From positions 28,275,398 through 28,339,397 of the forward strand of contig CP099841.1 in the NCBI GenBank assembly GCA_030062745.1: a stretch of 64,000 bases of DNA, read 5' to 3'. This DNA comes from Capitulum mitella. Taxonomy: Eukaryota; Arthropoda; Thecostraca; Pollicipedomorpha; Pollicipedidae. This document shows, one piece after another, positions 1-11,300 of the stretch; position 1 is the stretch's first letter; each line of letters starts with the position of its first letter. The position numbers and the translations under genes are program-made. Below the pieces are notes generated by a model that ran no database searches, had not been told where the DNA came from, and saw only the letters and a list, made by a program, of their open reading frames with translations.

Positions 1-1540
1 GGAAGGTTGGCACCGCTATATCAACATTTGGTTTATTTTGTGTAGCTTTCGAGCAAATCCCGAAAACGCTTTGGGGGCCGGGCATACTCCCGCTTCCTCT
101 ATGAGCCCCAAGTAGGGTTCCCCGGACCCGCCCCTGCTGTAACAAAGCTGCCTTTAAGTATCAGAATGGACAAAAAGGATGAGTAATGCGTTATCAGTGC
201 TATTATATCTGTCTCTGATCTAACAATGTACATTAGGTACTTTGCCGAAGGTAACATCTTGGGCGCCCCTTTTCCTCTCCTGGATCCGCCACAGCATTCG
301 TGAAATGTAACAGGTATGTCATAAGGCATAAAACGGACAGTTGCTTTAAAAAAAAACAGAAAAATTAAAAATAAAGGCAAATAAAAAACATAGGCAAAAT
401 AATAATTATAGTGGATAATTACCTGATTTCCATAACATCAAAAAGAGCAGTGGATTTTATTACGAGTGGTTTCTGGTAGGCACTGAAAGGAAACGTCCTT
501 TAACATTATAAAAAGGGTACACCTTTGAGGACCAAAAAGGAGTATGTATGACTGGCACTTGGTTACAAAGAAAGGACACTTCCAGGAAATGATTTGTTTT
601 TGTTTTACATCAGGCTGACCATAACATCATTTCCTGGGGACAAGCTACTTTATGTTCGTTGTCGTTTAAACAAAAGTTACTTTAATACCAGCTCAAAGAT
701 GTCTGGCTTGCAAAAGCAAAGGGAGCAAAGCCGAAACAGCGGAACGCGCCGGGGGGATGGTTTGGAGGATGCTGCCGAAGACCGTCACTCTGATGTTGAA
801 CTGAAAAAGATACATTCGCAAAGCAAGCACACAACATGCAATGCATACCGGTTGTAGGTGGTGAGGGGGTGTCGATTGTGTGAATATCAGCATCGTCAGC
901 GCAAAAGAGATCCAGAGAAAGACGACGATAGAAGACGAAACGGAGTGAAGACCATGCGCCTGGCCCAATGGCGCCAGACGGCAGCGTGGTATATAGAACA
1001 TGGAAATATGACGACGAGCCTTGCCCAAGGGCGCTGTAGTGGGACCTCTTGGCTCCGTTGAATCCACACAGTGGGACGTTAGTTTCATCACCGCAACTGA
1101 GGAACCCTTGGCTCAGCCAGCACTGGTATGCCGCGACAGGGGCCCCCTTTGCTCCACTGACATCCAGCGTGCGAATTGTTATGGCGCTATGTAGTGTATG
1201 TTGCGGCGCTTGGGAAAAAAACTCGCGATTTTTCGAATGTGCCAGAATGTGCGGGAAAAACCCAACTTACATTTAACTTTTTAGTAAGGCGGTTTTTCAT
1301 ATTATCTTGTTTGTGTACTGTGATTCGCGATATTGCCCTGGATTTCGTGACGGTGTTTTGTTTGTTTGTGTAAATAGTGGAATCGGTTTAAACCCGTTGG
1401 GTTTAGTCGAATTCAAGAGTATACATGTTATTTGTATTTGATTCGGTTAGGATATCTTTAATGATTCACAGATTCATATCTTGTATACATATTGATGGAT
1501 GTTATTATCCTTTTCTTTGCATTACTCGTAATTTCAGCTC
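1..1540. other. No gene recognised
   Basis: Short overlapping open frames on both strands show no recognisable domain or consistent coding pattern. The first 300 bases contain a C-rich stretch typical of interspersed repeat ends, but no partner end was found. The stretch from about 1,380 is AT-rich and may be the 3' untranslated tail of the minus-strand LINE that follows. Confidence 0.4.
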
Positions 1541-1542
1541 TT

Positions 1543-2791
1543 TCAATGTTCGTGGGATTCATTTTTCTTGTGTGGTGGTATTCGTGTTTGTGTCCTGTTA
1601 TTCGTGATAGTGTTCTTTTGTGTTGTGTGGTATGATATAAGAGGTGGACTAAGGTCAGGATGATCATTTCCTAGCGGAGTGGGCAGCCGCAGGGGGATTT
1701 GCTTATCTCGCACATAGACGATGAGGAGGAGTCGATGCCTGGCATATTTGGGACAGTGTATGGGAAAATGTTCGATGTTGTAGCGTGTGTGGCATGCGTG
1801 GCATTGGGTGGGCCCGAGTCCATCAAAGATGTACGAGTGTGTGAGACGGGTGTGGCCGATGCGGAGGCGAGACAGAACAACTTTCTTCTGATGAGTGTTT
1901 TGGTTGGAAGTTTCCCAGTTTGTCAATTCCGGTTTAATGGGATTCATATGAAAGTGTGCGTGAGAGTCCCAATGCCTTTGTACATGTTGTTTAAATTTTG
2001 AGGCAGCGAGGGCAAGAAGTCTGAGCAAGGCACTGGGTCGTCGTCGTGAATGCGAAGTGTTGCGTCAGTTTAGCCAGGGCGTCAGCTGCCTCGTTCCCAG
2101 GAATGCAGCTGTGTCCCGGCACCCACAGAAAAATGAGGTGAGCGTTGTCTGGGAGTGTGTTGTGTGTCTGTACTAGTTCGTGGATGTCTGGATGTGTAAC
2201 ATTGTGTAGTTGGTGTAGTGATTGAAGTGTAGATTGGGAGTCCGTGCAGATGACGACTCGCTGCCATTTTTCGCGCTTGATATGATTCAAGGCAGCAAGC
2301 AAGGCCCGGATTTCCGCAGTGAAAATGGAGTGAAATTTAGAAAGCCGAATGGAGAGGCGGGCCCGGCCTCCTATGAATGCTGTTCCCGTCGCCTGAGGAG
2401 TCCTAGAGCAGTCAGTGTACAAGAAGGTGTAGCCCAGGAATTGTGCTCTAAATTCAGTAAACGTTTGGAGTGTTTCCGCGGGGGTGACGAAATTTTTCTT
2501 CACAGTGAAAGGGTATCTAATATCAAATTTACGATATGTCCAGTGATTGCCGGATGCTGGAGTTGAGTGGTAAGGGATTTGAGGGAAGCCCAACGTGTTT
2601 ATTGCGTTTTTCAATTGTTGCGCGATGCAGTGGGTGTTCCATCGTGGTCGGCAACGAGTGTGGGTCAGAATGTGTTGTGATGGGTGATTGTGGGCGGTAT
2701 GGACTCGGATGGAGTATTTCATGAGGTGAAGTGTGCGCCTATGTGCGAAAGAAGGGATGCCAACGTCTGCCCGGAGATTCTGCTGACTCAA
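1543..2791 (-). pseudogene. LINE ORF2 RNase H domain and C-terminal Cys/His cluster
   Basis: The 266-codon frame ending at 1,991 contains an RNase H signature: YTDCS (first catalytic Asp), FTAEIRAL (Glu), CTDSQS (Asp) and a VPGHSCIPGNEAAD block. The overlapping 161-codon frame to 1,543 continues with a region like other LINEs of this window and a CxxC...H...C cluster (CHACHTRYN). RNase H would remove RNA from the RNA-DNA hybrid. A frame change near 2,000 separates the two parts. Confidence 0.8.
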
Positions 2792-2799
2792 GGTGCTCG

Positions 2800-3980
2800 G
2801 TTCCGGATAACCTCCAGAACCGAAGCAAGGGAAGAAGAGACATTGTCAAAAAGAAACGCGTTATATTCTAGGATAGATCGAATTAGAGCTATGTCGAAGC
2901 GCAGGAGGGTGCTGCTGTCGCCCCCCAGTCCTGACCGGAAATGCACTGAAAAATGTTAAGACGGTGAAGATAACGTTGACGTAAGTCGGCAACGTGGGCG
3001 TTAACGGTGAGTTTACGATCTAATGTGATGTCTAAATATTTGAAATTAGTGTGGACGTGGATGTCTTCGTCTCTGAGACGGAAAGGAGTTACAGGTTGTG
3101 CGTCTTGCGTGGAAAATGTGAAAAAATTACTGTGGCTGATTTAGTAACTGAACCTTGTAAACCCCAACGATTACAACATTCATGAATAGAAGCAAGTGCA
3201 AGCTGCACAAATGTGTTGGCGCGGTTGACAAATGGTGTTGGCGCTAGGGTGGCTGAACCATATCATCTGAATCACATCCCCGCTATATCATCAGCATAAC
3301 GTGAGCATTTGAGGTTCGGGTGAATGGATGGGAGGTCGTCCGCGACATCATTGATCATAAGGAGAAATAAAGTAGGGGTAAGTACACTGCCTCGCGGCAA
3401 GCCCTGCTCCTGAAGGGTGAAAGGGGAGTGGACGTTGCCGCAACGCGCTGTGAATGTTTTTAAACGAAGAAAGTTAGAGATGAATTTAGCTGCTCTGCCG
3501 CGAATTCCGGCGCGATGTAATTTAATTAAGACAGCAGAGCGGTGAACTTCATCAAAGGCGACTTTTAGATCCAAGAATGCATCGCCTCCCGGTGGGGAAA
3601 GCCACTTTGGATGGAGTGAATGATGTGAAGTAGACTGTCGGCCGTAGAGCGGCGCAATCGAAAGCCATTTTGGTACGGAGAGGTAATGTTATTTGTTTCT
3701 AGATAGATTCTAATTCGATCGTTGACCATTTTCTCGAAGAGCCTGCAGGAACAGCTGGTGAGTGAGATGGGGCGGTAACTGGCAGGGTTACTGGAAGGTC
3801 CGCCAGCTATGAGGACAGGAATTATAGTAGAGGAAGACCAGGTGGCCGGAAAGTCTTCGTTTAACCACGATGGAATTTAGAGAGATTTTGCAAAAAGGGA
3901 TACGCTTTCTGATCCGTTCCTACCGAGGAGTTGCCGCACCTGCTGAGAGCGTGCGTGAGTTCTGCAAGGGCTGATTGTAT
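2800..3980 (-). pseudogene. LINE ORF2 reverse transcriptase domain, frameshifted
   Basis: The best frame (3,574-3,272) shows LKVAFDEVHR (catalytic Asp of motif A), GLPRGSVLTPTLF (motif B) and YADD (motif C), so the catalytic core is still readable. Finger sequences on the 5' side (3,980-3,580) and thumb sequences on the 3' side (3,270-2,800) lie in other frames, which means several frameshifts. The domain would copy the LINE RNA at the nicked target; this copy cannot make an intact enzyme. Confidence 0.8.
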
Positions 3981-3983
3981 GCT

Positions 3984-5252
3984 TCAGTGTTGTCTGAATG
4001 GAACTGGCATGCCTGCAGTGTCAAATTTAAATGGAAAGTGGGCATGGACTGTCGCGTAGTGCTGTGCAAACTGTGAAACGACCTCTCTCGGTACTGAATA
4101 CGTCATGTCCTGTATAGTCAGTTGTGGAAAAACTCTGGCAGGTGAAAATTCCGTAGAAAAGGCGCGTACAAGGTCCCAAATCTTTGTTAGGGGGGTGAAT
4201 CTGTTGAAATTCTTGCTGTGCTGTTCCCAGGATTTGCGTTTTTCTGCAAGAATTATGCGTCTGCATTGTGTAAGTGCCTGTCTAGCCGCCTCCTCGCGCG
4301 GGCCGCAAACACAGCGTCTAAAAACCCGCTCGGCTCGGCGCCGGATCGCCACTGCTTTTTGGCAGGCGTCCGACCACGGAGCCACGTGCCTGCGGCCGTG
4401 TGGCCGTGAGGTATGTGGAATGTTGTGTGCTGTTTGAAGAATTGTGTCCAGAAAGTGTGTAAGCGGCGGCGTCGAATTTGGAGGTTGACTAACGTCAATC
4501 TGCATGCTGTAGGATGGCCAGTCCGCGCGTTTAATGTCCCACATAGGCAGGAAGTGGCAATCGTGCTGGCCTGAGGGAGTGTTATGCAGATGAATATGTA
4601 TGGGGTAATGGTCGCTAAAGTATCTGTCTGGTTGTACGGGCCACGTAAATTTTGCAGATATGTTACTGGAAACAAGAAGGAGGTCGATAGCTGAATGTGA
4701 TTTTGGATCTGCGTGTGTGGGGCTCCGGTCATTGAAGAATACTAGGTTGTGGTCGTGCAGAAGCGTTTCAGTGGACCGGGCTCTGGAGTCTGTGATGGGA
4801 CAACCCCGTGCGGCATGGTGGGCGTTGAAGTCACCCAGAATTACGCAAAGGGCGGGGATCTGGTGAAACAAGGTGGAACGAGAGAGGTGGGTGACAGCAC
4901 GATCACAGGGAGACAGATAGAGCGAGAGCAAGGTGAGGGGGAATTGTGCAAGTTGAATTCTGATGGCGACAAAATCAAGGTTACTTCTGAGGTAGATTCC
5001 AGTGTGCAAGAGGAAATTGGAGACAAAGAGAGCCGTGCCACCTCGGCGGAGAGTTACGTTAAGGCAGTGTTTGTAAAGGGAATGGCCAAAAATATTGAAA
5101 TCGTACTGGCCAGAATCGAGAAAATGGGTGTCCTGAATGGCGGCAACTAATGGTCTGTTTCTGACGATATACTCTTTGAATTTCGCCCAGTGGCCCACCA
5201 ATCCATTGGTGTTCCACGGGAGCGGAAATTCGGAAGCATTTCGAGTCATCAC
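3984..5252 (-). pseudogene. LINE ORF2 endonuclease domain
   Basis: A 422-codon open frame carries the exonuclease-endonuclease-phosphatase fold that nicks target DNA for target-primed reverse transcription. Motifs in order: WNTNGL near residue 13 (active-site Asn), IQDTHF near 40 (the usual catalytic Glu of the QET motif reads Asp here), RGGTALFV near 70, LGDFNAHH near 140 (Asp/Asn pair), and SDHYPIHI near 215 (terminal catalytic Asp-His). The remaining C-terminal part is the Arg-rich linker toward reverse transcriptase. The frame stays open for the whole domain, in contrast to the broken reverse transcriptase next to it. Confidence 0.85.
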
Positions 5253-5522
5253 TGATGGCCAGGGCCCGGGTGGCGCGTACGGCGGAGAGCCCTGCCCCGT
5301 CGCAGTCGCGAGCGAGCCCGCGGCGTCGGGGGACCGGAGGCTCCCTCAGACTCGGCAGGAGTCGACTCCGATTTGGAGGACGCAGGGGAGGCCTGCCCTG
5401 CCTGGCCTGAGGTCGGGACCCCCAAGGACGAGCAGGATCCGGGGAAAGAGGAGCGACCTCCTCCCCGACTTGGGAACCAAGGGAAGGGGAGTCGCTCCCG
5501 GAGGCGCTCCCGGAGGGCGGGC

Positions 5523-6197
5523 TCAGGCCCGCGTTAGGCTGGGCCACTGAGCAGGCCGGGGGTGGCTCCGGCCGGGAGCGAGGACGAGGACCCCGCGTGG
5601 AGGGGGCAGGATCCGCCTCGCGGGTCCTGTCTGCCTGAGAGGGGCCAGGAAAGAGAGGTCTCTGGCTTCCGTGGGCCTCGCCAGGCGTCGGCCATTCTTG
5701 GGGGCCGCGAAGGGGTGGGAGGTCTGAGGCCTGAAGGCGCCTCTCGACTTTCTCTGCCTCCATCCGGCAGAGTTCGCCCATCCTGGGCAGCCGGCGTCCC
5801 AAACGGGATGCGGTCCACTGCAAACGGCACGCAGAGGAGAGGCATCCTCAGGGCAGGCCCGGGTATCGTGGACAGCCGCACACATGCCACAGATGGACGT
5901 CTTTGTTCGGCACGTTTTTTCGGTATGTCCGTATGGCTGGCAGTGCCGGCATCTTTTGGTGGCGGGCACGAACGGTCGGACTGGGAGACGCAGATACCCA
6001 GCATAAATATGCCGGGGGAGGCGGAGGCCCGAAAAGGCTTCCCTGACGGATGGGGCCAGGCCCTGTCCCCGGGAAGGAGGCCGGGACACCTGGCAGACCC
6101 CCTGGGATTGCCACTCGGCCAGGAGCTCCTCCTCTGACATGTCTGGCAGGTCTGGGGCATACAAGATGCCAGTAGTGGTGTTTAGGGAAGATGCCAC
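5523..6197 (-). pseudogene. LINE ORF1 (gag-like, CCHC zinc knuckles)
   Basis: An open frame of about 224 codons encodes a nucleic-acid-binding ORF1 protein of the LINE. The visible signature is a zinc knuckle of the form CxxCxxxGHxxxxC (residues CRHCQPYGHTEKTC), followed by a second Cys/His cluster (CGMCAAVHDTRAC) and a third partial one. In known elements this protein packages the RNA and escorts it to the target. The downstream part is proline- and arginine-rich, is split over two frames, and overlaps the start of ORF2. A frameshift near 5,800 separates the knuckle region from the proline-rich tail. Family assignment is firm; the start codon is not, because upstream sequence is decayed. Confidence 0.75.
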
Positions 6198-6322
6198 TTC
6201 CGGCCTTGCAGCGACTCCCAGGAAGGAGGTCAGCTCAATGATTTTGGCTGTCTGCGTTTTGTTTTATGTCTGGATCAAGATGAGACCGGTATGGTTTACA
6301 TTTTCAGGTATTCTTTACTCGT

Positions 6323-6720
6323 GATGGCTACGGTGAGACATAAGGGTACGGCGGCGTGCCACAAAATGCTACATAAGGGTATGGCTACCGGTGAGACATA
6401 AGCTTATGTAGCGTTTCCCATTGGCTACGGTAGGGCTACCTGCGAATTTTGCTACGTTACACTTGGAGACATTGGCTACCTGCCACATAGTCAAACCGGG
6501 TAGCCTGGCAATGAAACATAGTAGTTACGACGTTCATAAGCTACGGTAGCCGAGATTTGCTACATAAAGATTTCGTTACCCTGGCTACCATAAAACATAA
6601 GGATGTCTACCTGAAAGATAAGGGAGTGCGGTATGCTACCATGAGACATAAGGTGGCTACTTTTACTACCGCGGTACGCCTGCGTGCCAGCGTGATGAGA
6701 CATAACGGTGGCGATGTTGC
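6323..6720. repeat. Clustered GGCTACC / ACATAAG motifs
   Basis: Within 400 bases the motif GGCTAC(C)GTGAGACATAAG and shortened forms (GCTACATAAG, GGCTACC, CTACGGTAG) occur about ten times, mostly in one orientation with a few inverted copies (for example near 6,402 and 6,540). Spacing is irregular, so this is not a simple tandem array. The same motif marks the repeats at 15.2-16.7 kb. No coding function is evident. Confidence 0.6.
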
Positions 6721-6984
6721 AAGATCGATGTTGCATGGCAAATGACCTCGGAGATGCAGAAAACAAAAGCGATGACCTCGAAACGCTCCAAAGTGTCGGC
6801 AAACGTCCAAAAGCACGAACCCGAAGGGAGCAAACTGAAGAAAATGCCAGGTCAAACGGGCGGTTGTTAAATCGACAATCGCGTCGAATATTGCTTGTGG
6901 TTCAGTTGTTGGAGGCTGTCGTCTGATAGTCAGAACACCGGGCAAGAATTCTTTTCCAGGAAACTTTCTTCTCACTCACATAGG

Positions 6985-7905
6985 TGCCGAGTTATGTGAG
7001 TCTGAAAAAAGTGCAGTGAGCCAGATTGCTTTAGCATTGGCCAATGTCAAAGTAACGCGAAAACAGGGTCTAAAAAATTGGCATTTGCTCGGAAGCTGTT
7101 TAAGTTATTGACAAGCGGTTTGCGGCAAGCAATAACCAATGCTTGTGGCCCAATGAGGTAGTAACGTATTACATCGTAAGTCGAAAACTCACTGAGAACT
7201 TTGAGTTTGTATAAACATGCATCGAGTTAAACCTACTTTTTTAACCTTAGGAAATAAGTTGTTACAAATCTTACCAACTGTAAAGTTGTTTACAATAAAT
7301 GTTGAAAGACGGAGCAGCAAACGAATGTTCCAAAATCTGATTTTTAAGTCCAAAATTTTGGCCAATTATTTTCCAAAATATTTGACGTTTTGTTTTTTTT
7401 GTTTAGACATTTAAGTTGAACATTCATCTAGAGATTTTTACGGGCTTTCTAAAAATGTTCTTGGTTTTGTTGTAGCTCCATGGCAAAGTGCGTTTATTGG
7501 CGGTCAAAGTTGAGTAATCCTATTCCGGTCGTCGTACGACCTGAATTTTTGAAGTGCGTAATGTTAAAGCAATGGGAGAAACGGGATCCACTTAGGAGCT
7601 TTTTTCTCCTCGACGGTCAAGCTTTGTGGAAGCCGCTTAAATCGTTTTATAGCTAAGAGACCGGGCTATAATTAATTTCTCTTACACTTTTTCGTAACAT
7701 ATACAGCCACGGAGTTATGTGAGTTTGAAAAAATGGTTTTATGCGGATTTTTTAGCATTGGCTAATGTTAAAGCAACGGGGAAAACAGCGTTCAAATAAT
7801 TGTTATTAGCTCCTAAACTGTTTAAGTGATTGAAAAGTGGTTTCCAGCAAACGATGGACAATGCATAGCGCGTTATTACACGCTATCTCACTAACTCACC
7901 GAGGT
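6985..7905. repeat. Diverged direct repeat pair (about 200 bp, 725 bp apart)
   Basis: Positions 6,985-7,200 and 7,708-7,905 align through shared blocks: GAGTTATGTGAGT, TTTTAGCATTGGC (shorter in the first copy), GTTTAAGT.ATTGA, and AGC.AACxAT near the end. The intervening AT-rich sequence has a third weak match near 7,555. No open frame of note lies here, and no protein similarity was recognised. Confidence 0.45.
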
Positions 7906-8325
7906 ACGAGTCATTATGCGTGGTTGAACTATTAAATTGGTATGACGTCCTCTCCCATTCCTTGCCAGTCATATCTTTTCTCTCGGGTATTTGAAAAAGA
8001 TGAAGTGCAAAAACGGCGAGCATATATCACAAGTTATTGCGAAACAAAGGCAACAGTTAAAGAGAACAAGAACGCAGAAAGAACTCAACCTCTATCAGCA
8101 CGAAGCAACAATTCACATACACTTATTAGAATACAAACGATAGTATTTACAGGCATACCTACTTTATAAATGGAAACATACATACATGCAAACTGTATAC
8201 ACTGAAGATGCCGTAAACACGTACGTGCAATATACGTACAAACTACTTACACAAAAAACAACATACTATTTACAAACATACATCCTATATACATAAACAC
8301 TGCGGACGAACGATGGAGATGGCAT

Positions 8326-11300
8326 TTACATGCGGGGCACTTTTTTGTGATATTGTTTTTTTAGGTGTTTACATTTTCCGTAGATATGAAACCGACTGAA
8401 GCGGCTGAGCGCCTCGGCCACGCCAGGCTGGTCGGTGATCAGGTGTCCGTGATACGCGGATGTTCGCCAGACGATGAAGTCGGCCGCCGCCCGGCGGAGG
8501 ACGGCCGTCTCTTCGGCCGTCCAGACCAGACGGCGGCCGGCCGGCGCCCTGGCCAGGCCTGCGGCGGCGAGCGGGTGGCTGCCGCCGGCGGCGGGCTGGC
8601 GTTCGGGGGCGGTCAGGTCGGACGTGCCGGGCTCCTGGCCGACAGACACCCGCGTCCGCCGCTCCGGCGGCAGGGCCGTCTCCGACGGCGGCACCAGTGA
8701 GTTGTCGTCCCCCGGCAGGTCGTCGTCGCTGCTGCTGCTGCTGCTGTCGGTGTCGGTGGCGCCGCTGGCATCGTCCCGCCTCTCGCTGGCTGGGGTGCCA
8801 GAGGCGGCGCTGGAGCAGGCGTCAGCGCCCACCAGGGCGCGTTCTCTTTGCCGCTCCAGCGCCGCGATGTCGGCGAGGCGGGACGTCGTTCCAGCGACTT
8901 CGAAGACGTCGTATGTTTGTCTGGCCGTTTTCTCGGAATGGGCCATGACCGCGGCCACAGCCCTGGAACAGGCACATGAGCTCATTAACCACGGCAACGC
9001 TGATGAACAGAACAGGGTAGACTGGGGCAACACAACACCGAGGTAGACTGAAAAGAAACACCGCCAGAACACAATGAAAATTATGCCCAACAAAATATCA
9101 CTACACAAAGACAAGCGCACGACTCAGCACAGCGCCGTTCACTGGAATCGACCGTGGCTGGCTGACTGGCTGGCTGGCTGGCTGGCTGGCCGGCTGGCCA
9201 GGAGGTGTGCCAGCTTACCCCTGCGACTCCGGCTCTTGCGCCGCCGTCCCCATGACGGCCCCGTAGTGCACTCCGCTGGCGGTTAGGTCGGGTACGGTGT
9301 CGTCATGTGGGAGCGCTCGCCGCCAGAAGATTTTGAAGATTTTTCCCGCATTCGATCCGTCCATGGCGCTGCCACCCGTTCCGACGAACAGCTGTGAAAC
9401 GAAACACAATTACCGATTCCGAACACATCTGACATCCGGTGGGAAGCACAAGTTGGTGACACTGACGGCACTCGAACGGTGCCTGCCCGCCGGCCGGCGT
9501 TGTACATACCCGACCGCTGTCGACGGACCCGGGTGGCAGCAGTCGCGTTCAATAAACTGCAGCAGCCGCTCCCAAAGGTCGGGCCTGACGGCCACCTCCA
9601 GGTCCGACGTGGCCGACGTCTTGAATTCATAGTCTCTAATCACGCGCCGCTGCTGCCAGGCGAGGACTGCCAGCCGTGGGCCCACGTGTGGAGTGGAGTT
9701 GAAGCAATCAGATCGTTCGCAGTCGACGCAGTGAACGGCACGCAGAAACCGCAACGGTCGAGCAACGCGACAGCACAGTGGCCAGTCCGGCGCTGCTCAC
9801 CGTGGCGCGACGCACGGCGGCCAGCTGTATGCCGGTCACCTGGCTGGGCCGGCCCGCGCACAGCACCATGAGGATGGTCATTAGTGCGCTGCGGGCCGCC
9901 CTCTCCACGGCCGGCCGCGCCGCCACCTCCGTGCTCGGAGGGTGCTCTGTCACGTTGGTGACCTACGCAGACTGTCGGCAAAAAGTCATGTGATGGAGTG
10001 CAAAACAGACACGAGAGAGAGGCCCCGCCAGCCGCGCCCAGGCCAGGACAGTGTGCACCCAGATCGATGGCATACGCGCCGGGCGGGGTGGCAGGGCGTG
10101 GCACAAGTGGCGCGGCACAGGCGGCACAGGCGGCACACGAACGGCACCGAAAGGCATCTCGTGAAACGGACGTAAGCATACGAGACAAGAACAACACACG
10201 ACCGACAACACACGGCGTCGTTGAATAGCTCACGGTCAAGAAACGCTGTTGTGTCTCGATGTCTACGACCCGGGATGCCTGGGCCTCATGGTGTCGCTGC
10301 CGTTACCAGTTTTCGGCCTGTAGCGTTGCCGTCCAGGACGTCAGGCGCTCCTGGGCGAACTGTGAATCACGCGTCATTAGCCGGCGGCGGCGGCGGCGAC
10401 GGCGACGTTGGCGGCGCGACATAACGCGCACGAGCGGCGCAAGACCAGGAGCTGCTGAAAAACGGCGGTCAGCAGCCGTTGTGAGCACTCACCGGCACGC
10501 GCGGCAGCCAAGCCTGGAGGCCCAGGCAATCCGAATCTATTACCAAAAAACTCAGGAACCTTTTCAAGCATCTAATAGATGCCTTTATGGTGGCGGAAGT
10601 TCGCTGACGTGAACGCTGCTGCTGCGCCAGCCAGCCATCGGGCCGCTCGATGGCCAGCTCCGGCCCGCTCAACGCTCCCAGAACGTGACGGGGCCGGAGC
10701 TGGTCGGCCGGCCTCTCCGGCACGATGTGGGGCAACAGCAGTTCGAGCTGTGAGAACAGACGCCGGATGACGCATCAGCAGAAAACCGAGCAACAAACAA
10801 GGAGCACGAGCCGAACGACCACGGGGGACTGTCCACCGACAAGACAAGCACAGACGACGAAAAGTACACTAAACAGTGACACTACGTGACAACAGTAAAG
10901 TGCAAGCGGCCAGACGCCGCGCAAGTGGCGCTTACCGGCCGCGTGTGCCGCTGCACCTTCGCACCGCCGCAGCAGCCGCCGCGAGCTCCCGCAGGAACGT
11001 GGAGAAGGCCTCGATCATGGAGTCGAGGCCCACCAGCTCCTGCGGGGCGCTCGCCGGCGTCGACGGCGGGGCGGTCGACTCGGCGCGTTGAGTCCGCCAG
11101 TATGCGTGACGTTACTGTGGGCAAACGGCCAGTGATGCTTCGCGCAACCGACATTGAAAGGCGAGACAACGCGCGGCGTCAAAACACACGGTGCATGTGC
11201 AAGGGTGAAAAATTGCGTCATTGCACTGGTACGTACCTCAGACGCTGCCCACCAGCAGGTGGTTCTCGAGGTGGCGGCCGATGTTTATGACGACCGCCTG

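Larger units (their letters stand above)
1543..6240 (-). mobile_element. Non-LTR retrotransposon (I-like LINE), near full length, decayed
   Basis: On the minus strand the parts lie in the order expected for a LINE with ORF1 and ORF2: a gag-like ORF1 with zinc knuckles (about 6,200-5,520), apurinic-type endonuclease (5,252-3,984), reverse transcriptase (about 3,980-2,800), RNase H (about 2,450-2,030) and a C-terminal Cys/His cluster (to about 1,640). The EN-RT-RNase H architecture points to the I/Jockey-like group; the exact clade needs a tree. Reading frames are broken between domains, most clearly through the reverse transcriptase, so the copy is not autonomous. The same general family recurs at 28.5-35.4, 35.5-36.0 and 37.6-40.5 kb. 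The 5' end fades near 6,240, and the 3' end near 1,400-1,540 is not sharply defined. Confidence 0.85.

Noticed and set aside
594..1276. Overlapping short frames on both strands near the left edge
   Set aside because: None shows motifs or a plausible start and splice context.
5137..6137. Plus-strand frames opposite the LINE ORF1
   Set aside because: They are GC-rich shadows; the minus strand carries the zinc knuckles.
8474..9046. Long plus-strand frame over the last recombinase exon
   Set aside because: It is a GC-rich shadow of the minus-strand exon, which has the recognisable motifs and matching splice phases.
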